A stretch of 30,916 nt of DNA from Porphyromonadaceae bacterium UBA3318 (GTDB taxonomy: Bacteria > Bacteroidota > Bacteroidia > Bacteroidales > Muribaculaceae), in the NCBI GenBank assembly GCA_002361235.1, contig DESI01000024.1:1-30916 (forward strand), written 5' to 3'. Within the stretch, counting starts at the first letter, position 1; every line of letters starts with the position of its first letter. Under the pieces are notes generated by a model, which saw only the letters and a program-made list of their open reading frames with translations, did not search any database and was not told the DNA's origin. Position numbers and translations under genes: made by a program. Shown in pieces: positions 6,836 through 13,806 of the stretch.

Positions 6836-8200
6836 ATGGCTAATAATAAACCAAGCATACCTAAGGGCACTCGTGATTTCACGGCGGTCGAGATGTCGCG
6901 CCGCAACTATATATTCGACACCATCAAGCGTCAGTTCCGCCTGTTCGGTTACAAGCAGATCGAGACGCCGGCCATGGAGAATCTGTCGACGCTGATGGGC
7001 AAGTATGGCGACGAGGGCGACAAACTGCTGTTCAAGATACTGAATTCGGGCGACTGGCTGAAGGATGTCAGCGACGAGGAGCTGTTGGGCCGCAACGTGG
7101 TGAAGCTTACTCCAAAGGTTGCGGAGAAGGGGCTGCGCTATGACTTGACCGTGCCGTTCGCGCGCTTCGTGGTGCAGCACCGCAACGACCTGCAGATGCC
7201 GTTCAAGCGTTATCAGATACAGCCGGTATGGCGCGCCGACCGTCCGCAGAAAGGGCGTTACCGCGAGTTCTATCAGTGTGACGCCGACGTGGTGGGTTCC
7301 GAGTCGCTGAACAACGAGATTGAGCTGGTGCAGCTTATCGACGCCGTGTTCTGCGACTTGGGCATCAACATCACCGTCAAGCTGAACAACCGCAAGATCT
7401 TAGCCGGTATCGCCGAGACCGTAGGCCATGCCGACAAATTAGTGGACATAACCGTGGCCATCGACAAGATAGACAAGATCGGCCTGGAGAACGTTAACGC
7501 CGAGTTGCTGGAGAACGGCATATCGGCCGAGGCTGTCGAAAAACTGCAGCCTGTGCTGACCATGACCGGCAGCAACGCCGAAAAACTCGATCTGATGGCT
7601 GATATGCTCCGTGATTCAGAGACCGGCATTAAGGGCGTTGCCGAGATGCGCGAGGTGATAGAAGGCGTCGAGGACCTGGGTCACAAATGCACCGTAGAAG
7701 TGGATCTGTCACTGGCACGCGGCCTGAACTATTACACCGGCACCATCCTGGAGGTGAAGGCCAACGACGTGCAGATGGGTTCCATCACGGGCGGTGGCCG
7801 TTACGACAACCTGACAGGCGTGTTCGGTATGCCGGGCCTGTCGGGCGTGGGCATCAGCTTCGGCGCCGACCGCATCTACGACGTGATGAACCAGCTGAAC
7901 CTCTATCCCAAGGAGACGGAGGAGAGCATCAAGATCCTGTTCATCAACTTCGGCGATAAGGAGGCACGTCAGGCCATGAAATATGTTAAGGAACTCCGTG
8001 CCAACGGTGTGCCGTCGCAGGTGTATCCCGATTCGGTCAAGATGAAGAAGCAGATGAGCATCGCCGACGCCGACAAGGTGCCGTATGTTGCATTTGTGGG
8101 CGAGCAGGAGATGGCCGACGGCAATATTATGGTCAAGGACATGACCACCGGCGAGCAGCGGAAATACACCGTCGCCGAACTGATTGAAAAACTGAAGTGA
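6836..8200 (+). CDS. hisS: Histidyl-tRNA synthetase
   Basis: A 454-residue class II aminoacyl-tRNA synthetase that charges tRNA-His with histidine in the cytosol. The N-terminus IPKGTRDF is typical of HisRS. Motif 2 is seen as the RYQIQPVWRADRPQKGRYREF region (shown in part) followed by FYQCDADVVG. The histidine-specific block is LARGLNYYTG, and motif 3 is GGGRYDNL with GVGISFGADR. The C-terminal anticodon-binding domain (ILFINFGDKEA onward, with YPDSVKMKKQMSIAD) is complete. Length and domain order match the family. The next gene starts one base after the stop, so the two are co-transcribed. Confidence 0.97.
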   Translation: MANNKPSIPKGTRDFTAVEMSRRNYIFDTIKRQFRLFGYKQIETPAMENLSTLMGKYGDEGDKLLFKILNSGDWLKDVSDEELLGRNVVKLTPKVAEKGLRYDLTVPFARFVVQHRNDLQMPFKRYQIQPVWRADRPQKGRYREFYQCDADVVGSESLNNEIELVQLIDAVFCDLGINITVKLNNRKILAGIAETVGHADKLVDITVAIDKIDKIGLENVNAELLENGISAEAVEKLQPVLTMTGSNAEKLDLMADMLRDSETGIKGVAEMREVIEGVEDLGHKCTVEVDLSLARGLNYYTGTILEVKANDVQMGSITGGGRYDNLTGVFGMPGLSGVGISFGADRIYDVMNQLNLYPKETEESIKILFINFGDKEARQAMKYVKELRANGVPSQVYPDSVKMKKQMSIADADKVPYVAFVGEQEMADGNIMVKDMTTGEQRKYTVAELIEKLK

Positions 8201-8201
8201 G

Positions 8202-9419
8202 ATGGGAACGATATCCAGAAGGGATTTTGATATCCGTCAGCCCTACTTCCCGGAGACTTCGGATTGCGATGACTTCTATTACGGACTCGCCAATCTGATA
8301 GAGGACAGAATAGGGAAGAACGAGTACGGACAGACTCTGTCGCAATCGTTGCGCGGGCATCTGGCCCTGACTCTGATAGGATATCTGCAGGACATAGTGA
8401 ACGATGCCGGGCTGTGGCGGTCGTTCGTCGACACTAACCGCCGGCTGTACGGCTGGACCGTGCCGTTCCATGAAGTCGGACCGGACTATACCGACTACGA
8501 GCTGAACCGGGAGGATATCCGCTTCCTGGTGTGGTATGACATCGCGATGATGGACATAGAGCGTCGCGCCCTGTACCCGCTTGACGATAAGCTGATGGCA
8601 ATGGCCGACGACCTGTGGAAATACATCGACCGCATATACGACGACTGCCCCATGGAGGTGAAATATGACTTCGCACGCGGTCTGTCAATGACCGATCCGG
8701 CCGACCAGGAGGATATTCTGCATGTGGCCTACTGGCTGTTCAACAACAGCTGGCTGCTGACGCCGGCCTTCGCCTTGTCGCTCAACATCATGGCCAACAT
8801 GCCCGACGTAAAGGAGGACAAGGACGGCATTCTGCTCAACAAGCGCATCGATGCCGCGGTGTCGGAAGATACCGTCGGACCGCTGGCGCTCTATACCCAG
8901 GAATGGGTCTACCTGCTGTTGAACGGCAAGCTGCCCGATACCGCCATGGACGAACCGGAGGCCGTGCCCGGCGAGAACAACCATCCGTACTACGACAAGT
9001 TCGTGGCCGCTGCAGGCGGAAAACATATTGCATATTTCGCCGACTACGACAGCATGAACCGATTCTTTATCGAGGCGTTGGGATGGGAGAAGGATACCGA
9101 GCATCTCAGTCAGGTCAAGAACGGCCGAGACTTCGTGCTTCTTGTAAATCCTAAGAAGGGAATGCTGATGGCACGCAATGTGGCAAAGTGCATTGCCGAT
9201 CCGGAGAATCCGCTTTACGATAAACTGTACGCGCGCAAGATGGCGATTGAACTCTTGGCGGTGCGTGGCCTTTGTCCCGTCGACCTGCTGAAGTACGTGC
9301 TGAAGCACGGCTGGCTGCCCGACGCCTGCTTCCCCGATTCGGACAATACGGAGCTGGTGGCACGTAACGCCGATTTCATAGCCCGCTGCTATCTGCAGGA
9401 CTATTATCGCGGCGATTGA
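8202..9419 (+). CDS. Conserved hypothetical protein, hisS operon partner
   Basis: A 405-residue protein with no signal peptide and no clear transmembrane segment. It is rich in aromatic and acidic residues (DYTDYELNREDIRFLVWYD, then FDARG-like blocks and WLFNNSWLLTPAFALSLN). The C-terminal half has a KKGMLMARNVAKCI block and ends CYLQDYYRGD. I think it belongs to a Bacteroidales-restricted DUF of about 400 residues, possibly DUF3843, but cannot confirm this. It begins one base after the hisS stop, so translation is likely coupled, although no functional link to tRNA charging is visible. Function unknown. Confidence 0.8.
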   Translation: MGTISRRDFDIRQPYFPETSDCDDFYYGLANLIEDRIGKNEYGQTLSQSLRGHLALTLIGYLQDIVNDAGLWRSFVDTNRRLYGWTVPFHEVGPDYTDYELNREDIRFLVWYDIAMMDIERRALYPLDDKLMAMADDLWKYIDRIYDDCPMEVKYDFARGLSMTDPADQEDILHVAYWLFNNSWLLTPAFALSLNIMANMPDVKEDKDGILLNKRIDAAVSEDTVGPLALYTQEWVYLLLNGKLPDTAMDEPEAVPGENNHPYYDKFVAAAGGKHIAYFADYDSMNRFFIEALGWEKDTEHLSQVKNGRDFVLLVNPKKGMLMARNVAKCIADPENPLYDKLYARKMAIELLAVRGLCPVDLLKYVLKHGWLPDACFPDSDNTELVARNADFIARCYLQDYYRGD

Positions 9420-9537
9420 GATTAACGGCAGATGATTGTTAAAATGATGGAAAATAGTTAAAACCCGCTTTTCGGTGCAACTGTTTAAACCATTACGGTT
9501 TCCATCTGTCTACCATATAAAATAAAAACCTGAAGCA

Positions 9538-10815
9538 ATGAAGAAAATATTATTGACACTTGGCGTCTTAGCCCTGTCACTACCTGTTGCACAGGCTCAA
9601 TACGACGACATATACTACAACCCGGACAAGCCGTCCGCAAGCAGGACAACTCAGACCAAGAAGCAGAAACAGCAGAAGAAGTCAAACTATATAGCTGATT
9701 TCAGCAATATGGATGTCGATGAATACAACCGTGTCGGCGACATGTATTATGCCACGCCGGTAGACACCATCGGCACCGCTGTGGAGAACGGTCAGGATTT
9801 CGTCTATACACAGCAGATACAGAAGTATTACAACCCGACCATCGTGCTGGACAATGCCGATCTGCTTGAGGATGTGCTGAACAACTCGTACGGCAACGTC
9901 GAGGTCGTTATCAACAACAACGGCGTGCCGGTGTTCTCGCCCTACTACTCGTCGGTGTACTATAACTACCCGTTCTATGCATCATGGAACTGGGGTCCGA
10001 GCTGGACCTGGACGTGGGGACCGAGCTGGACATGGCATTGGGGTTGGGGACCGAGCTGGGCCTGGGGACCGAGCTGGACATGGGGACCGAGCTGGAGCTG
10101 GGGCTGGCGTCCCGGTTACTATCCCGGCTGGGGACCCAGCTGGAGCTGGGGACCGGGTTACTATCCCGGCGGATGGCACAGACCGTTCCATGCCGACTAT
10201 CGTCCCGGCGCACACCGTCCCACGGCACCGCGCCCCGGGTGGAGCGGCAACCGTCCCAGAGGGGGCAACTATCACGGACATTTGGCAGGACGTCCCACCC
10301 GCGGCGACCGTTACAACAGCCCGGGCAACGGTTCGTTGACCACCAACCGCCGTCAGTATGCCGGCAACCGCCGTGGTTACACCGATGCTTCGAACTCGGC
10401 AGCAATATCCGGCAACCGTCTTTCCACAAACCGCTCGCAGCGTGTGGAAAGGAATCTGAACAATGCCAACAGACTGCAGTCAGGCACTTCGACAAGCCAG
10501 GGAACGACGCCGAATCGCAACTACGGAACGTCGACCAACCGTTCGAACCGCACGTTCAACAGCACGAACAGCACGAGCAGCAACCGCAACAGCTATAACA
10601 CCAATCGTAGCACTACAAATCGCAACAGCTACAATACGAACCGTAACAGCTACAACAACACGAACCGCAGCAGCTACAACCGCAGCAACAACAGCAGCAA
10701 CAACAGCAGCAGTTATAACCGTAGCAGTTCTTACGGATCGTCAAGCCGAAGCTACGGCGGCGGCAGCCGCAGTTACGGTGGCGGTGGACGTTCAGGCGGC
10801 GGTCACAGAAGATGA
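9538..10815 (+). CDS. Secreted Trp/Gly/Pro-rich repeat protein
   Basis: A 425-residue protein with a Sec signal peptide (about 20 residues, ending VAQAQ). Residues about 30-145 form a conventional region with DNADLLEDVLNNSYGN. Residues about 150-215 are a repeat of GPSWTW/GPSWSW units, also evident as DNA repeats at 9990-10160. Then comes a basic Pro/His/Arg segment, then a long Asn/Ser/Thr/Arg/Tyr low-complexity tail with NRNSYNTNR units ending in SRSYGGG repeats. It is probably periplasmic or surface-exposed and largely disordered. It precedes the FadL-like gene, with a terminator between, so a joint role is uncertain. No family with known function is recognised. Confidence 0.85.
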   Translation: MKKILLTLGVLALSLPVAQAQYDDIYYNPDKPSASRTTQTKKQKQQKKSNYIADFSNMDVDEYNRVGDMYYATPVDTIGTAVENGQDFVYTQQIQKYYNPTIVLDNADLLEDVLNNSYGNVEVVINNNGVPVFSPYYSSVYYNYPFYASWNWGPSWTWTWGPSWTWHWGWGPSWAWGPSWTWGPSWSWGWRPGYYPGWGPSWSWGPGYYPGGWHRPFHADYRPGAHRPTAPRPGWSGNRPRGGNYHGHLAGRPTRGDRYNSPGNGSLTTNRRQYAGNRRGYTDASNSAAISGNRLSTNRSQRVERNLNNANRLQSGTSTSQGTTPNRNYGTSTNRSNRTFNSTNSTSSNRNSYNTNRSTTNRNSYNTNRNSYNNTNRSSYNRSNNSSNNSSSYNRSSSYGSSSRSYGGGSRSYGGGGRSGGGHRR

Positions 10816-10833
10816 CAAGCTATTGATTACCTG

Positions 10834-10877
10834 ATAACTCATCCGAACCGTTAAGCGCTCGGATGAGTTATAATTTT
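10834..10877 (+). terminator. Intrinsic terminator after the repeat protein
   Basis: A perfect 13-bp stem (10834-10846 with 10859-10871, core AACTCATCCGA) with a 12-base loop, followed by AATTTTAAG. It lies 18 bases after the stop of the Trp-rich gene. Confidence 0.75.
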
Positions 10878-10959
10878 AAGAATAAATGGTTTCAAGTATC
10901 TGTGTCAGGATAGGTAAATATAAGGCGCAGGGTATAACAGGTTATAAAAGGATGATATT

Positions 10960-12657
10960 ATGAAAAGATACTTATTTATGGCATTGCTTGGTTTGCCGTT
11001 GGGCGCGATGGCGCAAAGCCCAATCGACGCGTATCAGCTTTCGCAACAGGACCTGAAGGGTACGGCCCGTTTCATGTCGATGGGCGGTGCGTTTGGCGCA
11101 TTGGGCGGCGACCTCTCCACCCTGTCTCAGAACCCGGCCGGTATCGGCGTGTACCGCAGCAGGGAAGTGGGCCTGACCCTCGACCTGGACTGCCAGCGCT
11201 CCACAACCGACTACATGGGCCTGAAGCACACCATGACCAACGAGAAGTTCTATCTGAACAATATCGGTTTCGTATGGTCGTGGAACCTCGGCAACGATGT
11301 GCTGGAGAACTTCAACATCGGATTCACATACAACAAGGGCGCTTCCTATAGCCGCCGTTACGAGGGTGGAGTGCCACAGCTCAAGACTTCATTGTCAAAC
11401 TATATCGCAGGCATAGCCAATTCCTACCATCTTACTGAGCCGGATGTGATGTCTGGCGATAACTACGATCCATACGTGGATTCCAACGCTCCCTGGAGCG
11501 CCATCTTGGGTTACGATTCATATCTGATCAATCCCGAAGGTGATCCCGAGCAGCCCAACTGGCAGGGTCAGTTCGGCGACGGTACACGTGGCCGCGGACA
11601 TTATTATGTAAGGGAATCCGGCTCGCGCGACGACTATAACATCGCACTCGGCGGTAACTTCGCCAACAAGGTGTACTGGGGTATGAACTTCGATATAGTA
11701 AGCGCAAGCTACACCATCCGTTCGGAATGGGGCGAACAGCTTGACGGCGCATACGTGTTCAATCCCAATACAAAGCAGGTTGAGCAGATGAGCGCCGACT
11801 GGAACATGGACAACCTGTACAGCATGAACGCCACAGGATTCAGCTATAATCTCGGTGTCATAGTCCGTCCCATCCAGGCTTTGCGTTTCGGTCTGGCTTT
11901 CCATACGCCTACATGGTTCCGCGTGACCGAGAATTTCGCTCCCGACTATATCGATTATTCGTATCCCTTCGACAATGGTACGGGTTATGCCGTGACCAAT
12001 GACGACATCGAGACCTACAACAAGGTCAATCTCTCCAGTCCCTGGAAGGTAATAGCCAGTGTGGCCGGTGTGATCGGCACCAAGGCCATCATATCGTTCG
12101 ACTACGAGTGGAATGGAGTGAAGAATATGAAGTACCGCAAGGATACGCGCCGCTACTGGAACGAATGGGATGAAGGCTGGGATAACGGCTGGTACGATCC
12201 CGTGTATCCCGACTGGGACTACAGCACGGGTGCCACGCGCAGCGGCGCCGACCAGGCAATACGCGACGCCAACCAGCTGATCAAGGTGATATACAAGGAC
12301 ACTCACACCATCCGTCTCGGCGCGGAATACAGGGTCCTTCCCGTTCTGAGTCTCCGTGCCGGATATAGCTGGACATCGTCGCCCATGTCTGCTGCGGCCC
12401 GCGACAATGTCGCCAACGTGCCCACCGCAGGTGCCCTGGCTAACTTCCGTCTCGACAATCAGACCACTTACGTTACCGGCGGTATCGGATTCAACAAGAA
12501 CGGCTGGTATGTGGACGCCGCTTACGTATGGAAGCATAATACATCCAGGTATTACCCCTTCGCACCGGATCCTGCAAACGTGGCAGGCACGGTGATGAAC
12601 CCGAAGGTTTCGTTCAACAACTCGCAGGTTGTGCTCTCGTTAGGTTATAAGTTCTGA
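10960..12657 (+). CDS. FadL/TodX-like outer membrane transport protein
   Basis: A 565-residue protein with a signal peptide ending AMAQ, followed by the conserved plug-type N-terminus GTARFMSMGGAFGALGGDLS and SQNPAGIGVYRS, typical of the OMPP1/FadL/TodX family in Bacteroidetes (often annotated hemin receptor). The rest alternates hydrophobic and aromatic strands and ends in SLGYKF, with the terminal Phe of outer-membrane beta-barrels. It likely lets hydrophobic compounds diffuse across the outer membrane; the substrate is unknown. A purine-rich AGGAT precedes the ATG. The ABC ATPase gene begins six bases after the stop, so both are probably on one transcript. Confidence 0.88.
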   Translation: MKRYLFMALLGLPLGAMAQSPIDAYQLSQQDLKGTARFMSMGGAFGALGGDLSTLSQNPAGIGVYRSREVGLTLDLDCQRSTTDYMGLKHTMTNEKFYLNNIGFVWSWNLGNDVLENFNIGFTYNKGASYSRRYEGGVPQLKTSLSNYIAGIANSYHLTEPDVMSGDNYDPYVDSNAPWSAILGYDSYLINPEGDPEQPNWQGQFGDGTRGRGHYYVRESGSRDDYNIALGGNFANKVYWGMNFDIVSASYTIRSEWGEQLDGAYVFNPNTKQVEQMSADWNMDNLYSMNATGFSYNLGVIVRPIQALRFGLAFHTPTWFRVTENFAPDYIDYSYPFDNGTGYAVTNDDIETYNKVNLSSPWKVIASVAGVIGTKAIISFDYEWNGVKNMKYRKDTRRYWNEWDEGWDNGWYDPVYPDWDYSTGATRSGADQAIRDANQLIKVIYKDTHTIRLGAEYRVLPVLSLRAGYSWTSSPMSAAARDNVANVPTAGALANFRLDNQTTYVTGGIGFNKNGWYVDAAYVWKHNTSRYYPFAPDPANVAGTVMNPKVSFNNSQVVLSLGYKF

Positions 12658-12663
12658 TGACCG

Positions 12664-13446
12664 ATGAATAAAATTGAAATAAACCGCCTGACCACGGGTT
12701 ATCCGGGTCGACGCGGTTTCATAGAGATAGAAAAGGACCTCACCGCCACATTGCGTGGCGGTGAGTTTACTTGTTTGTTAGGTCCCAACGGTGCCGGAAA
12801 GACCACGTTGCTGCGCACCCTGTCCGGATTCCTGCCCCCTTTGTCGGGCACCATCATGATAGACGGCCGTGAGCTTCGCAGCTACAGCCATGCAGAGCTG
12901 GCCAGGAAGATAGGGGTGGTGCTTACCGAGCGTCCGGATGTAACGTCCATGACCGTAGAGCAGCTTGTAGCCCTGGGTCGCAGTCCCTACACAGGGTTCT
13001 GGGGCCGCTTGACAGGCAAGGACGAGAAGGTGGTGGAACGCAGCATGGAACTTGCCCATGTACAGGGAATGCGCCACCGCCTGGTCAGCACGCTTAGCGA
13101 CGGAGAGCGGCAGAAGGTGATGATAGCCAAGGCACTGGCTCAGGAAACGCCCGTGATATTCCTGGATGAGCCCACGGCATTCCTTGACTTCAGGAGCAAG
13201 GTGGATACCATGCAGTTGCTCAAGAAACTGGCTCGCCGGGAAGGTAAGATCATATTCCAGTCCACGCATGACGTAAATATGGCGCTGCAGCTGGCCGACA
13301 GGATATGGCTGGTGGACAAAAATTTAGGCGTGTCCATAGGCACGCCTTCCGAACTGGCCGAGAACGGAGAGTTAGTCAGATTCTTTTCCGGTGATGGAAT
13401 CCGTTTCAACCCCGACACCGGTGTCTTTGACCTTGTGATAGGGTGA
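12664..13446 (+). CDS. ABC transporter ATPase, siderophore/cobalamin type
   Basis: A 260-residue ATPase of the FecE/BtuD/FepC subfamily. Walker A is GPNGAGKTT (residues 40-48), the signature is LSDGERQKVMIAKAL, Walker B is VIFLDEPTAFLD and the switch His is in QSTHD. It would power uptake of an iron chelate, heme or cobalamin through a FecCD-type permease, but no permease or binding-protein gene is adjacent, so it is an orphan here. It follows the FadL-like gene by six bases. Its last 75 bases overlap the opposing lipoprotein gene. The final residues, GIRFNPDTGVFDLVIG, fit the family's ending, so the overlap looks real. Confidence 0.9.
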   Translation: MNKIEINRLTTGYPGRRGFIEIEKDLTATLRGGEFTCLLGPNGAGKTTLLRTLSGFLPPLSGTIMIDGRELRSYSHAELARKIGVVLTERPDVTSMTVEQLVALGRSPYTGFWGRLTGKDEKVVERSMELAHVQGMRHRLVSTLSDGERQKVMIAKALAQETPVIFLDEPTAFLDFRSKVDTMQLLKKLARREGKIIFQSTHDVNMALQLADRIWLVDKNLGVSIGTPSELAENGELVRFFSGDGIRFNPDTGVFDLVIG

Positions 13447-13806
13447 CAGACTGAGCAATACCGAGTCGCGCAGCTCCACTATGCGCAGCGTGATATTAGT
13501 CAATGCCTCGTCGTGGCTTTCGTTTGCATACAGAAAGACATCGGCGGGGTATTTATAGTTCAGCTTGGTCATGCGGTCGTCAAAGTCCTGCATCAGCCTC
13601 AGCACGGTAGCCGAGTCCTTAGCCAGTTTGACAGAGTCTCGATAGGCGCATGCCAGGTCGATGCTTTCCTGCATCAGCTGTCGGGCTGCCGCTGCATTGT
13701 TGTCGTTGCTTTTCTGTACGCATCCTGTCATCAAGGTCGGGAGTATGGCTATACATAACAGCCATTTAGTTACCGACAGCGGCTTTGTTTCGAGCGATAG
13801 TTTCAT
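13372..13806 (-). CDS. Small lipoprotein downstream of uvrA
   Basis: A 144-residue predicted lipoprotein starting at 13806 (MKLSLETKPL), with a hydrophobic segment and lipobox LMTG-Cys29. The in-frame extension further upstream lies inside uvrA and is Arg-rich antisense-like sequence, so it is rejected. The mature region is helical (NYKYPADVFLYANESHDEA, TLRIVELRDSVLLSL). The start overlaps the uvrA stop by four bases (ATGA). The last 25 or so residues overlap the ABC ATPase gene on the other strand and may be an acquired tail. Function unknown; probably anchored in an outer or inner membrane leaflet. Confidence 0.75.
   Translation of the reverse strand: MKLSLETKPLSVTKWLLCIAILPTLMTGCVQKSNDNNAAAARQLMQESIDLACAYRDSVKLAKDSATVLRLMQDFDDRMTKLNYKYPADVFLYANESHDEALTNITLRIVELRDSVLLSLSPYHKVKDTGVGVETDSITGKESD

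Noticed and set aside
9911..10598. Several overlapping ORFs on both strands in the Trp/Gly-rich gene
   Set aside because: Products of the GC-rich repeat DNA read in other frames (Arg/Pro/Ser/Gly runs).
11518..12537. Long minus-strand ORF (339 codons) inside the FadL-like gene
   Set aside because: Antisense shadow of a well-supported outer-membrane gene; Val/His/Ile-biased composition and no domain pattern.
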